The notes below the pieces were generated by a model. The model saw only the letters and a list, made by a program, of their open reading frames with translations. It searched no databases and was not told where the DNA came from. Positions 50,594 to 60,250 of a stretch of 64,000 nt of DNA are shown piece by piece. The number at the start of each line of letters is the position of its first letter. Position 1 is the stretch's first letter. Made by a program: the position numbers and the translations under genes. The stretch comes from Spirosoma oryzicola (GTDB lineage Bacteria; Bacteroidota; Bacteroidia; Cytophagales; Spirosomataceae), in the NCBI RefSeq assembly GCF_021233055.1, contig NZ_CP089538.1, positions 601,501 to 665,500 on the forward strand, given 5' to 3'.

Positions 50594-51052
50594 TCATTCG
50601 CTGTCACCCAGTACTTGCCAGACCAAATCGGATTCGTAGCCTTTGCTGAGTGCGTACCGAACCAGCTTTTGCTTCACGACGAGCGGATTATCATCCCGAA
50701 TGCTTCGACGCTTTTTATCCAATAGTTCGCTAAGCGTCGTCCGATAGTCGTCCGGGGCAATCTCTTTCATCGCCTGATCGAGATTATAACCGGTAATGCC
50801 CCGTTGTTGCAGGTGCTGTTTGATTTTGCGCTTACCCCAGCCTTTTACCCGGAACTTGCCCCCCGCAAAACTTTTGGCGAAGCGTTCTTCGTTCAGATAG
50901 TTCTGCTGAATCAACTCGGCGATCAGTTCTTCCGTATCATCCCCAAAGACACCCCATTCTTTGAGCTTGTCGCGAACTTCCTGTTGCGTTCGTTCCTGAT
51001 AAGCGCAAAACATAGCCGCTTTGCGAAGCGCGTCCTTCAAGTAATCGGTCAT
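50594..51052 (-). CDS. recX: RecX family regulator
   Basis: 152 aa. The three-helix repeats of RecX are visible (RTQQEVRDKLKEWG, NEERFAKSFAGGKFRVKGWGKRKIKQHLQQRG). It binds and restrains RecA filaments. recA is not in the window. Length is normal. It converges with nrdB across a strong terminator. Confidence 0.87.
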   Translation of the reverse strand: MTDYLKDALRKAAMFCAYQERTQQEVRDKLKEWGVFGDDTEELIAELIQQNYLNEERFAKSFAGGKFRVKGWGKRKIKQHLQQRGITGYNLDQAMKEIAPDDYRTTLSELLDKKRRSIRDDNPLVVKQKLVRYALSKGYESDLVWQVLGDSE

Positions 51053-51213
51053 ACAGAAAAAACAGCGTGGACGCTCGAGAGGTTCGTGTATAATCCCAAG
51101 TAGTTTCTACATTTTGTAAACCTTACTTTGGGAAGCTTTTACGCCGAGAACTTCACTCTCAAATTTAGTCAATGGTAAGCACAGACCTTGCCATCGACTA
51201 TACCTGGAGTTGC

Positions 51214-53154
51214 TTACCAAGTCATGCGAGCGAGCTTGAAATATACCGCTTGAGGGTATCGCATCGCTTTAGATTGTCCTGCCGATTGCAGAGATGTTCT
51301 CAAGGGAACGTACGCTTCGTTACGACTTCGATTAAATACAACGAATGGCTGATTCGGTAGTGAGTAACCATTCAACAGCGCAAAATCGCGAACCAATACT
51401 GTTCCCGACTGGGTGTCGAGCCAATACAACATAGGAGCGGTATTGAACGGATTCGTTTCCATCTGTTCCTGCTGTTTAGCCTCAGTTGACTGACGATCAA
51501 GGCCCAATGCATTACGGGTCGCAGCAGCTCGGTCAGCTAGCCGGCCGAGTCCACCAATGAAACCACCTGCTTCCGATAAAGGTGAACTAGCCGGCCTGAT
51601 TCCATTTGTCGTGCGATTAGCCAGGACGCTTGGTTGTCCGTTGCTGCCACCTACGCTGTTTGATAAACCTCCCGACTGTAATTCGTTATCAAGTAGTGAG
51701 AAAGCACTAAACTGAGAAGCTTGCGCGTTACGGGCTTCGTTGACCCACAGCATAACACGCCCATCGGGTTGACTAAATACACGGAGCGTTGGCAAAGGGG
51801 CGTCCAATGCAGCCGGTGTTGTGGCTTTGATACCATAATAACGAGTTAGATCTCCTCCTGCCGATAGGTGTAAGGCTCCATAGCCAATAAGCGCACTGGT
51901 GCCTTTCGAAGAAGCTTGATTGGCATCATAGCTTATCACTAGGCTTTCTCCATTGGGTAAGTTTACCAGATGCCTCGAGTCACTAAACGCTTTAAAAATG
52001 CCGTTGCTTCCATTGACACGAACAATCTGGGCCGCATTCTTTTTATCCCAGATCCGCTGGAAGACCACGCCTTTGGCGTTAATTTTGGCGTAAGCTACTT
52101 CATATTTAAGCAAGCCTTTACCCATCGTGACATTGACCAAGGCGTCGGTAGCGTTACTGACAATGGCTGCCTGAGTCATTCCATAATCTTCGTGTGAGAC
52201 AGTGAAGTTATGACGAAAGACAAGCTTGCCCTGGGCATCAGTGCGAATCAGGACAAGCTCAGGATTTTTAGCTTTGTTTTCATCAGGCCCAAAAAGCCAG
52301 TCTGCCCCGACCCGTTGTTGTAATTCACCCGCTGTAACAATAGCTGCGGTATTCTCGTCGACAACATCCGTTATGGCCCAGACTCGCTTGCCACTTAAAC
52401 CATCCAACGCTAACGAATGCAAGGTCCGTCCCAGCGTGTCAAGTGTGATCAGCTGGTTGGCTTGAGGCTGGTGATAGGTCATAGTACCCTGGTTCGCAAA
52501 TACTATGTGAGTAGGACTCTGACGGGTGTCTAATGGATAAGTACGGCTGGTCGGCTGGCCTACGGGAAGATAACGATTCGAATAAGGAACGTATTGGTAG
52601 GGCGTTTTTTGTACGACAAAATTGTTATTCTGAACAGCTGCTGAGGTTAGATTGGTAACATCTCCCCGATAGCCTAACGCTGAGGTCTGCTCTTGTAGCA
52701 ATCGGGCATAATCTGTAGCAGTAACGTTGTCTGTGAGATCTTTAGTTTCGGTTTGTACACCACCGGTCAGTCCGATGATCGTCTGAAAGTGGTAGGAGAA
52801 CGGTTTTTTCAATCCGCTAGTGAGACTGACGAATTGTTCACCTAAAGGTTGAAGATGGCCTTCTTGATAGCCTAGCCGAAATAGTGCAGGAATTGTATTA
52901 GGGCCATTTTTAACACCGTAGCCCTTTTCCGCAGAAAGATAACCCACATGCTGACGAAAGACGCTTACATCGACATGACCGTCTTCATGGGCTTTAAACT
53001 GGCTTATAAAGCCTTTTGCGCGAAGCAGCCCTTTCCCCTGGCTGTACTGATCTTCAGCTATTGAAAAAATGGCCACTGAATCGACGCTGACACGGGGCTG
53101 AGCGCTGGCCGAAATGGTTAATAAAAGCCCAATTGTAGTGTAAAAGTTACGCAT
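51214..53154 (-). CDS. Large secreted protein, unknown
   Basis: 646 aa. A signal peptide (MRNFYTTIGLLLTISASAQ) leads a beta-rich protein with repeated short strands such as NPELVLIRTDAQGKLVF and LPTLRVFSQPDGRVMLW. These look like propeller blades, but no repeat can be set out with confidence. Residues about 495-560 are Gly/Ser/Ala-rich. There is no T9SS C-terminal tag visible. It is probably periplasmic or on the outer surface. Function unknown. Confidence 0.65.
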   Translation of the reverse strand: MRNFYTTIGLLLTISASAQPRVSVDSVAIFSIAEDQYSQGKGLLRAKGFISQFKAHEDGHVDVSVFRQHVGYLSAEKGYGVKNGPNTIPALFRLGYQEGHLQPLGEQFVSLTSGLKKPFSYHFQTIIGLTGGVQTETKDLTDNVTATDYARLLQEQTSALGYRGDVTNLTSAAVQNNNFVVQKTPYQYVPYSNRYLPVGQPTSRTYPLDTRQSPTHIVFANQGTMTYHQPQANQLITLDTLGRTLHSLALDGLSGKRVWAITDVVDENTAAIVTAGELQQRVGADWLFGPDENKAKNPELVLIRTDAQGKLVFRHNFTVSHEDYGMTQAAIVSNATDALVNVTMGKGLLKYEVAYAKINAKGVVFQRIWDKKNAAQIVRVNGSNGIFKAFSDSRHLVNLPNGESLVISYDANQASSKGTSALIGYGALHLSAGGDLTRYYGIKATTPAALDAPLPTLRVFSQPDGRVMLWVNEARNAQASQFSAFSLLDNELQSGGLSNSVGGSNGQPSVLANRTTNGIRPASSPLSEAGGFIGGLGRLADRAAATRNALGLDRQSTEAKQQEQMETNPFNTAPMLYWLDTQSGTVLVRDFALLNGYSLPNQPFVVFNRSRNEAYVPLRTSLQSAGQSKAMRYPQAVYFKLARMTW

Positions 53155-53309
53155 GCATTAAATTTCAAGAGATCTTGCGTTAAAGATAGCCAACGGGAGA
53201 ATGTAAGTATGTATGTTCTGTGAAACATATGAATTAAGAAGTTATGTAGACGCTTTTAAATAGTCTTTATGGGTCTAAGTAAACCTCGTAGCTCAGTAAG
53301 GACTATGAC

Positions 53310-53356
53310 AAAAAAAGCCTTATTAACCCCCGTAGAAGGAAGATTAATAAGGCTTA
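53310..53356 (-). terminator. Terminator of the RraA-like operon
   Basis: On the - strand AAGCCTTATTAA and TTAATAAGGCTT form a 12-bp stem followed by TTTTTTT. The loop is 17 nt. Confidence 0.75.
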
Positions 53357-53441
53357 ACGTACTGTACAGTTTACAGCCGAGTGCGGCAGAAAAATAGAAG
53401 ACTTCTGGTAAGCAAACAGGCTGGGGTTAGTTACTCCAAAC

Positions 53442-54374
53442 TTACCAGGTTCGTTTGCTCATCACTTTGTCTAGTTCCGCCTTGGTCATAGTGCCTAATT
53501 CGGGATGCTTGCCGAGCCATTTCAGAAATTCCGTCTTGATGTCGTCGGGCCACTGACTGTCGATCTGTCCCGTGGTGTAGCGACCCGATTTGACCATTTC
53601 GAAGCCAAACTGATCTTTACGAGTCACAAATTCGGCGGTGCTAACGACCTGTTCGGCCATGTGCGCAGGAACGAATAAAACGCCTTCGCGCTGAGCGATG
53701 ACCAGATCGCCCGGCAAAACCATTGCGTTACCCATCCGAATCGGTGCGTTCAAGCCCATGAGTACCATTTCTTCTAGGAAGGATGGGTGAAAATCGCGGA
53801 CAAAGGCGTTGAAACCTTTGAGATTCTGCAATTCCTGAAGGTCGCGCGCGGCCCCGTTGAACACAACGCCGTTGCCCGTTTTGCTGAAAATAGCGTTGCC
53901 CAAGGTGGCACCCATGAGGGTTCCTCCGCCGATCTTACCAAACGCGTCGGCTACGTACACATCGCCTTTCGTTAACACTTCAATCGGCCAGGCGTTAGTG
54001 TTTCCCTTTCGGCCCTGTTTGGTGGTACCGCGCTCTTTAATGTTTTTTTCGACATCGGGTCGGCTGGGCATAAACATCGCCGTTACGGCCCGTCCGGTAA
54101 CGGGTACGTCTTCCTTGATCAGTTTCCAGCCGCCTTCAAACTGGTTGGTGTAGCCTTCATTTTTTAGCACCGTCCAGGCGTCATCAATGCCGATGTGCTT
54201 TGCCCGTTCCACCAGATCATCGGAAATTTTCGGACGGCCATCGGGAAACCGTTCACCTTTCCATTCCGACGTTAGAAAGACAAGTTCGTCTTTGGGAATA
54301 GTCTGGGCAGACAACGAATGAGAAAGGCAAGAAACCGCGATGAAGGGTACTAGCGCTGCAATTTTAAAGTTCAT
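53442..54374 (-). CDS. Exported RraA-like protein (copy 1)
   Basis: 310 aa. A signal peptide (FIAVSCLSHSLSA) precedes an N-terminal domain of about 90 residues, then an RraA/HMG-aldolase fold: TKGDVYVADAFGKIGGGTLMG and GVVFNGAARDLQEL, with APIRMGNAMVLPGDLV later. In RraA-type aldolases the Arg-Asp of GxxRD and a following acid bind substrate and metal. An exported form is unusual. It follows copy 2 by 16 nt. Confidence 0.78.
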   Translation of the reverse strand: MNFKIAALVPFIAVSCLSHSLSAQTIPKDELVFLTSEWKGERFPDGRPKISDDLVERAKHIGIDDAWTVLKNEGYTNQFEGGWKLIKEDVPVTGRAVTAMFMPSRPDVEKNIKERGTTKQGRKGNTNAWPIEVLTKGDVYVADAFGKIGGGTLMGATLGNAIFSKTGNGVVFNGAARDLQELQNLKGFNAFVRDFHPSFLEEMVLMGLNAPIRMGNAMVLPGDLVIAQREGVLFVPAHMAEQVVSTAEFVTRKDQFGFEMVKSGRYTTGQIDSQWPDDIKTEFLKWLGKHPELGTMTKAELDKVMSKRTW

Positions 54375-54390
54375 TGGTCAAGCGGGTAAA

Positions 54391-55329
54391 TTAATGGCCT
54401 TCTTTGGCGAGATAGGCTTCTATATCTTTTTGGGTGATGGCTAATTTCTTTGGGTATTTGCCTACCCAGGTTCTAAACTCACCTTTGATCTTCTCCGACC
54501 AGTCGCCGTGAATTTCGCCGGATGGGTACTTGCTTTGTTGAAGAAGCACCCGCTCAAACTCGTCGCGCAGGGCGGTCATTTCGGAAGCCGACACCAGTTC
54601 TTCGACAAGATGAGCCGGAATAAACACAGTTCCGTACTCATTTGCAAATACGACATCGCCCGGCAGCACCGTGACCTCGCCGATGCGGATCGGCGCGTTG
54701 ATGGAGGTAGGGGTCATATCTTTGATGTACGATGGATCGTGACCTTTGATCCAGGCGTTAAAGCCCTTCGTGTCTTTCAGTTCCTGCATGTCTCTGATCG
54801 ACCCGTAGAAGATGACGCCTTTACCCGTTTTTCCGTAAATCGCGTTGCCCAGGCTTGACCCAATCAGGGTGCCATCTTTCACCTTACCGTACCCGTCGGC
54901 CACGTACACATCACCTTTGGTCAGTACATCAATCGGCCAGATGTTGATGCCCCCTTTCTGTGAACGCCCTTCGGCTTTACCCTGCGCTCTTACCAGACTG
55001 TCGAGGTCGGGGCGTGTTGGCATAAACTGAGCCGTTACGACGCGTCCGGTCATGGTTTCGCCTGGCTTGAGAATGATCCAGTCTTTTTCGACCTGATTTC
55101 GGTACCCTTTTTTGCCCAGATAGCCCCATACCTGTTCCAACGTACAGTTCTGAAGACGCTCGAGAACCAGATCCGGTACTTTGGGGCGACCATCGGGTAG
55201 TCGTTCGCCTTTCCAGTTTGCCGTTAATGCCGTGACGTATTCGGGGGAGGAGCCCAACCGTTGAGCATGGGCTAGAAAGCTGCCTGATAAGGTGAGGGCG
55301 GTCAGAATCGCTACTGTTCTCTTTATCAT
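54391..55329 (-). CDS. Exported RraA-like protein (copy 2)
   Basis: 312 aa from ATG 55329. Signal peptide (IKRTVAILTALTLSGSFLAHA) then the same two-part layout as copy 1: shared EWKGE/NWKGERLPDGRPK near the N-terminus, TKGDVYVADGYGKVKDG, GVIFYGSIRDMQEL and APIRIGEVTVLPGDVV. The two genes are tandem paralogues. They lie beside a Tat-exported enolase-superfamily enzyme, which hints at a periplasmic catabolic role. Confidence 0.78.
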   Translation of the reverse strand: MIKRTVAILTALTLSGSFLAHAQRLGSSPEYVTALTANWKGERLPDGRPKVPDLVLERLQNCTLEQVWGYLGKKGYRNQVEKDWIILKPGETMTGRVVTAQFMPTRPDLDSLVRAQGKAEGRSQKGGINIWPIDVLTKGDVYVADGYGKVKDGTLIGSSLGNAIYGKTGKGVIFYGSIRDMQELKDTKGFNAWIKGHDPSYIKDMTPTSINAPIRIGEVTVLPGDVVFANEYGTVFIPAHLVEELVSASEMTALRDEFERVLLQQSKYPSGEIHGDWSEKIKGEFRTWVGKYPKKLAITQKDIEAYLAKEGH

Positions 55330-55559
55330 TGGTTTGGTTCGGGTTAACAGAGTAAGGATGTATTGAGTGTGTATGTTTTTGCGAGATTTCTTAATCAGTG
55401 CAGCTGGCTCGTGCGGCAAACGAATCGTCTGGCTTGCTAAGCCTTTCATTTGTCTGTCAGATACCTAAGATAATCATAGTTAAAAAGGCAAATGAATAAG
55501 TAAAATACTGGCATTATCTCATTTTATGAATGATTAGCCGTAAACCAAAACCCTCTATC

Positions 55560-56996
55560 ATGAAAAACATATTGTCCCGATTGTCCTTATCCGACAAATC
55601 ATCGGACCGCCGTGACTTTTTGCGCAATGCTAGCCTAAGCGGACTATCGCTGGGCTTGATGTTTGATAACAAAGGTCCACGCTCGGCGGAGCAGGAAATG
55701 GAGTTCATTACCCAGAAAGTAAGCCGCGATTCCAAACCATCGGAGCTAAAGATCACAGACATGCGGGTGGCTACGCTGGTAGGTGTTCCCTTTAGCAGTC
55801 CGATTATCCGTATCGATACCAACCAGGGATTGGTTGGCTGGGGAGAAGTGCGCGACGGCGCCAGTGCCAATTATGCGCTCACCCTCAAAAGTCGAATCTT
55901 GGGGAAAAATCCGTGTAACGTTGAGCAGATCTTCAAGCAAATCAAGCAGTTTGGCGGACAGAGCCGGGCGGCTGGTGGCGTCTGTGGCGTTGAAATGGCC
56001 CTGTGGGATCTGGCCGGTAAAGCCTATAACGTACCTGCTTACCAACTGCTGGGTGGCAAATACCGTGATTTTATCCGGCTCTACGCTGATACGCCCGAAG
56101 CCGATACCTACGATGGGTTCGCCAAAAACATGCAGAAACGCCGGGATCAGGGGTATACATTCCTGAAAATGGATTTCGGCATCGGGATGCTGGCCGATAA
56201 ACCCGGTATGCTGGTCAATGCCAACAACTGGAGTGTAAAGCGGCAGTGGGATGATAAAGAAATGGGTAAACTGGGCAATTACGCCAATACAAAACACCCC
56301 TTCACCCGTATTCAGGTTACGAAAAAAGGACTGGATGCCCTGGTTGATCACGTCGGTAAAGTCCGCGAAATTGTTGGGTACGACATGCCGCTGGCTGCCG
56401 ACCACTTCGGCCATTTCGACGTGAACACCGCCATTCAGATTGGTAAAGCAATGGAACCGTTCCGGCTGGCCTGGCTGGAAGACCTTGTCCCCTGGATGTA
56501 CACCGATCAGTGGAAGCAGATCTCCGATGCCATCGATACGCCAACGTTGACCGGCGAGGATATCTACCTCAAAGAAGGCTTTATCAAGCTCATCGACGCC
56601 AAAGCGATCGACATGATTCATCCGGATTTAGCCTCGTCGGGTGGGCTGCTGGAAACAAAGAAAATTGGCGATTACGCTGAGGAAAAAGGCATTCCAATGG
56701 CCATGCACTTCGCTGGTTCGCCCATTTCGATGATGGCCAACGTACACTGCGCAGCCGCTACGGAAAACTTTGTGGCGCTCGAACATCACGGTGTAGACGT
56801 ACCCGGTTGGGAAGATCTTGTAACGGGCATCAAGCCGATCGTGGAAAAAGGCTTCGTGAGGGTTCCTGACAGACCCGGACTCGGTGTCGAACTGAATGAG
56901 GAAGTTGCCAAAAAGTACCTCAAAAAAGGAACGAACTGGTTTGCACCGACCGATGCGTGGAATACCCGCGATTCGGCTGACCGCGAATGGAGTTAA
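55560..56996 (+). CDS. Tat-exported mandelate-racemase/enolase-superfamily enzyme
   Basis: 478 aa from ATG 55560. A Tat signal is visible (DRRDFLRNASLSGLSLGL). The barrel carries metal ligands in order: Asp in AADHFGHFD, Glu in WLEDLVPW and Glu in TGEDIY, then a His in AMHFAGSP. A Lys in LKMDFGIG is in the usual place of a catalytic base. The motif set fits the sugar-acid dehydratase branch (galactonate-type). The substrate is unknown; the RraA-like pair may process its product. Confidence 0.85.
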   Translation: MKNILSRLSLSDKSSDRRDFLRNASLSGLSLGLMFDNKGPRSAEQEMEFITQKVSRDSKPSELKITDMRVATLVGVPFSSPIIRIDTNQGLVGWGEVRDGASANYALTLKSRILGKNPCNVEQIFKQIKQFGGQSRAAGGVCGVEMALWDLAGKAYNVPAYQLLGGKYRDFIRLYADTPEADTYDGFAKNMQKRRDQGYTFLKMDFGIGMLADKPGMLVNANNWSVKRQWDDKEMGKLGNYANTKHPFTRIQVTKKGLDALVDHVGKVREIVGYDMPLAADHFGHFDVNTAIQIGKAMEPFRLAWLEDLVPWMYTDQWKQISDAIDTPTLTGEDIYLKEGFIKLIDAKAIDMIHPDLASSGGLLETKKIGDYAEEKGIPMAMHFAGSPISMMANVHCAAATENFVALEHHGVDVPGWEDLVTGIKPIVEKGFVRVPDRPGLGVELNEEVAKKYLKKGTNWFAPTDAWNTRDSADREWS

Positions 56997-57004
56997 AAAA
57001 TAAC

Positions 57005-57107
57005 GCAGATCGCACGGAAGAATCCGATCCCGTCCGTAGAGCCGTAGTAGTAAAAATCTTTATGCTTCGACTCTGCGGATAGGATCGGGCTCTCCCGTGC
57101 AATCCGC
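57005..57107. repeat. 40-bp imperfect inverted repeat between convergent genes
   Basis: Left arm 57005-57044 and right arm 57068-57107 match at 31 of 40 positions after reverse complement, and all 9 differences are transitions. The loop is 23 nt and contains an AT-rich run. It likely acts as the shared terminator of the converging genes. Confidence 0.65.
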
Positions 57108-57108
57108 G

Positions 57109-58020
57109 CTAGCTGAGTAAGTTACTTAGGGCATTCGTCAGATCGGCGTACTGATAGCGGAATGTTGTTTCGTCGGCGATGCGCTTGTTCAGTACGTAAT
57201 TACCGCCGATGACCGTGACCGCCATTTCGCCAAACATTAGTTTGATAGCGAAACCCGGAATGTTGGGTAGAATCATAGGCCGGTGCAGCACGCTGGCGAT
57301 GGCCCTTGTCAGGCTTTCATTGGTAACCGGCGTAGGGGCCACGGCATTGTAAACGCCCTGCCACGACTCATCGGTAAGCGCCTGGATAAACATCCGGCAA
57401 AGATCGTCGAGGTGAATCCACGAAATATACTGCTGTCCCGAACCAATAGGAGCACCCGCACCAAGTCGGACGGGCTGCGCTAATTTTGGCAAAGCACCTC
57501 CCTCCGCCGATAACACAACGCCGATTCGAAGCTTGACAGTCCGGATCCCGAGTACCGCAACTGAATCTTCGGAGCGTTCCCAGGCTCGAACTACCTGTGC
57601 TAAAAAATCGGAACCACCCTGACTCGTTTCGGTAAGAGGCCGGTCGTTGGTGTCGCCACCGTAGAATCCTATCGCCGACGCGCCGATAAAGGCTTTAACC
57701 TTATGCGTATTCTTAGCCAGCGCCTGAGCCAGTAGCTCGGTAGACTGCGTGCGGCTGTTTAAAATTTCATCTTTGCGGGCATCGGTCCAGCGTTCGTCGG
57801 CAACGCCCGCTCCCGCCAGGTGAATGATGTAATCAGCGGTCTGAATCGCTTTGGGATCGATGTGTCCTTTCGCAATATTCCATTGATAGACGGTTACGCC
57901 CTCAATCGATTTATGGTCGCGGCTCAGTAAGGAAATCTGATAGCCTTGTTGACGAAGCAGTTGGGTCAGCCGGCGACCAATGGTGCCGGTACCACCCGTG
58001 ATAAGAACAGTTTCAGCCAT
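57109..58020 (-). CDS. TIGR01777-family NAD-dependent epimerase-like protein
   Basis: 303 aa. GGTGTIGRRLTQLL binds NAD(P); IIHLAGAGVADERW, GASAIGFYGG and YISWIHLDDL are characteristic of the YfcH/TIGR01777 group of SDR proteins. The C-terminal DUF1731-like tail ends with LNKRIADETTFRY. Substrate unknown. It converges with the enolase-superfamily gene. Confidence 0.85.
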   Translation of the reverse strand: MAETVLITGGTGTIGRRLTQLLRQQGYQISLLSRDHKSIEGVTVYQWNIAKGHIDPKAIQTADYIIHLAGAGVADERWTDARKDEILNSRTQSTELLAQALAKNTHKVKAFIGASAIGFYGGDTNDRPLTETSQGGSDFLAQVVRAWERSEDSVAVLGIRTVKLRIGVVLSAEGGALPKLAQPVRLGAGAPIGSGQQYISWIHLDDLCRMFIQALTDESWQGVYNAVAPTPVTNESLTRAIASVLHRPMILPNIPGFAIKLMFGEMAVTVIGGNYVLNKRIADETTFRYQYADLTNALSNLLS

Positions 58021-58123
58021 GTCAGTAGAATAGGTTAGTTAGGGTATAACCCGCCGAAAGCAATCGAAGTTTTGGTCGATTGCCGTACCCACTGAATGTC
58101 TGCTCGTTATCAAAATCACTGGC

Positions 58124-58678
58124 TTATATCTCCCACTCCTTCGGTAAGCCCAGCTGCCGGGCGTAGTGCGCCGGGGCGGCATAATTCACCCAGCTAAGCA
58201 GCTTGTTAATTTCGTCGGCGAACTCGATGTGATAGTCCGGGTCAAGCTTTGCTACTTTCTTCAGGAGTTGATCCGTGCGCTTTGCGATGTAGTCGGCAGC
58301 CTTATCCGTACGGGAATTGTATTTCTGAAGCAGATGAGCATTATGCTCGTAAAGCGTATTGAGCATGTACAGCATCAGGTCTACCTCGCCGTATTTATCC
58401 TTGGTAACCTTCAAGTGACGGCTGATATAACCAATAATTGTCCGCATGTCCATCATCAGCCAGCCCGCCGAATCCTGATTCAATTGCGCCGTCCGGCGAA
58501 TGAACTCACGAATGAGCTCCCGCCGTTCGTCGAGCGTTGTACTATGTTCGACTAGTTCAAACTGGAGTTTTTCGGTCAATACAGCGTCTTTGGCAATGAG
58601 CCGAAGCAGTAGCTTGTCTTTCTCGTTGCTCGGCATCCGAACAATGGCTTTCTTGAGGTCTGGGTCAATAGCAGGCAT
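58124..58678 (-). CDS. Conserved helical protein, unknown
   Basis: 184 aa, all helical, rich in charged residues (KKAIVRMPSNEKDKLLLRLIAKD and later repeated Arg/Glu stretches). No signal or membrane segment. No motif I can name. It is 100 nt from the epimerase-like gene and about 40 nt from rimK, in the same direction, so it may share a transcript. Confidence 0.6.
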   Translation of the reverse strand: MPAIDPDLKKAIVRMPSNEKDKLLLRLIAKDAVLTEKLQFELVEHSTTLDERRELIREFIRRTAQLNQDSAGWLMMDMRTIIGYISRHLKVTKDKYGEVDLMLYMLNTLYEHNAHLLQKYNSRTDKAADYIAKRTDQLLKKVAKLDPDYHIEFADEINKLLSWVNYAAPAHYARQLGLPKEWEI

Positions 58679-58721
58679 AAGCGATGGTCAATTGTAACGG
58701 CTAAGTTACGGCATCCGTACG

Positions 58722-59630
58722 CTATACACCGACCATATCGCCTTCGTCGGCCCGAATTTTATCTTCGATATAAGCAATGATCTGGTCGGCCACGTTGATA
58801 CCAGTAGCCGTTTCGATGCCCTCCAGTCCCGGCGACGAGTTGACTTCCAGCACCAGCGGCCCCCGCTCGGAGGGAAGCATATCGACACCCGCTACTTTCA
58901 GGCCAAGCGCACGGGCGGCTTCAATAGCGGTCTGCTCTTCGTCGGGCGTAAGGTCTACCGAAAACGCATTGCCGCCCCGGTGAATGTTCGAGCGAAACTC
59001 ACCTTCCAGTCCCTGCCGCTTCATGGCACCGATGACCCGGCCCCCGACGACAAAAGCCCGCAGATCAGAGCCTTTGGCTTCGGCAACGAACTCCTGCACC
59101 AGCACATGTTTTTTCAGCCCGTAAAAAGCTTCGATGGTCGATTTAGCGGCTTTAGCGGTTTCGGCCAGTACCACGCCGATCCCCTGCGTGCCTTCCAACA
59201 GTTTGATCACAACGGGTGGACCGCCCACCAATTCAATGAGTTGGGTAACATTGCCGTTCTTGGGGTGATTGGCAAAAACCGTTTTAGGAAGACCAACGCC
59301 TGCTTTGGAAAGAACCTGTAGGCTCCGCAGTTTATTTCGGGACCGGGTGATGGCTTGAGACTTAGCGGTGGTAAACACTTTCATCATCTCAAACTGACGG
59401 ACAATCGCACAGCCGTAATCCGTGACCGAAGCCCCAATGCGTGGTACAATAGCGTCGAACGGGTCCAGCTCGCGGCCTTCGTAGAGAACGGACGGTTTGC
59501 CGCCTTCAATCATAACCTGACAGTTCAGGTGATTGACCACAACGCCTTCGTGACCGCGCTGATGAACGGCCTCAAGCAGTCGTTGAGTAGAATATAGATT
59601 CGGATTAGCCGATAAAATGGCAATACGCAT
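58722..59630 (-). CDS. rimK: RimK-type glutamate ligase (ATP-grasp)
   Basis: 302 aa. ATP-grasp motifs are present: [18 protein letters not shown] (ATP Lys and glycine loop), [21 protein letters not shown], and [23 protein letters not shown] with the metal-binding Glu and Asn. RimK adds glutamates to ribosomal protein S6 or related targets. Length is that of RimK. It is next to a RimB-like protease gene, as in rimABK clusters. Confidence 0.87.
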   Translation of the reverse strand: MRIAILSANPNLYSTQRLLEAVHQRGHEGVVVNHLNCQVMIEGGKPSVLYEGRELDPFDAIVPRIGASVTDYGCAIVRQFEMMKVFTTAKSQAITRSRNKLRSLQVLSKAGVGLPKTVFANHPKNGNVTQLIELVGGPPVVIKLLEGTQGIGVVLAETAKAAKSTIEAFYGLKKHVLVQEFVAEAKGSDLRAFVVGGRVIGAMKRQGLEGEFRSNIHRGGNAFSVDLTPDEEQTAIEAARALGLKVAGVDMLPSERGPLVLEVNSSPGLEGIETATGINVADQIIAYIEDKIRADEGDMVGV

Positions 59631-59689
59631 TGATGTAGTGTTTTGAACAGAATGATTGGCTGTTGAGCGATTTGTTCGGATTGGCGTTA

Positions 59690-60181
59690 CTACTCCTGAA
59701 GATCGCTGACCTTTTTCGTCGCTTTCTGGCGTGGCTTGGCTTTGGCTTCGTAAGACAGGTTTTTTACCGAAACGTCAACGACGAATCGATTTCGGAGCAG
59801 TTTGCGGCCCAGGAGAATCGGGTTTTTAAGTTGTTCGCGGTCGGCAAGGGTAAACTCCGCGCGGATGGAACGCCCGAACAGCGTGATACGGGTTTTTATG
59901 ACATAGCGCTTTTCGGCCACGCCGAACGAGTTTCGAATCATGCGCTGGCTGAATTCATCGCTGAAGTACCGGATCGTTTCGTCTCCGGTTTTATCAATCA
60001 ATTCAAAACTCAATTGTACTTTGTTGCCCGATTTGACCAAGCAAACGTCTTTGCAGTGCAATGACGATGTGTAAGCGCCTGTATCAACTTTGGCCTGTAC
60101 ATCGAAAAGTCCCAAATCCGGAAAATCGACAAGATCAGTCATGCCAATAACCTGCTTGGGCCTGGTTACTCCAGCTTTCAT
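59690..60181 (-). CDS. RimB-like retropepsin-type protease
   Basis: 163 aa. [13 protein letters not shown] near residue 25 carries the DTGA pepsin-like active site; [31 protein letters not shown] and [15 protein letters not shown] match the ATP-dependent zinc-protease/RimB family (PF05618-type). RimB trims or controls glutamylation by RimK. It is upstream of rimK by 59 nt in the same operon. Confidence 0.8.
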   Translation of the reverse strand: MKAGVTRPKQVIGMTDLVDFPDLGLFDVQAKVDTGAYTSSLHCKDVCLVKSGNKVQLSFELIDKTGDETIRYFSDEFSQRMIRNSFGVAEKRYVIKTRITLFGRSIRAEFTLADREQLKNPILLGRKLLRNRFVVDVSVKNLSYEAKAKPRQKATKKVSDLQE

Positions 60182-60250
60182 CTTTGTTAGACCGTTAGGC
60201 GTGTGTACTGGTGGCGAATGATGAGGTCATAACGGCTGGCTTGTAGGCTA

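Noticed and set aside
55746..56621. 291-aa frame antisense to the enolase-superfamily gene
   Set aside because: Shadow of a strongly supported gene; no independent signal or start context.
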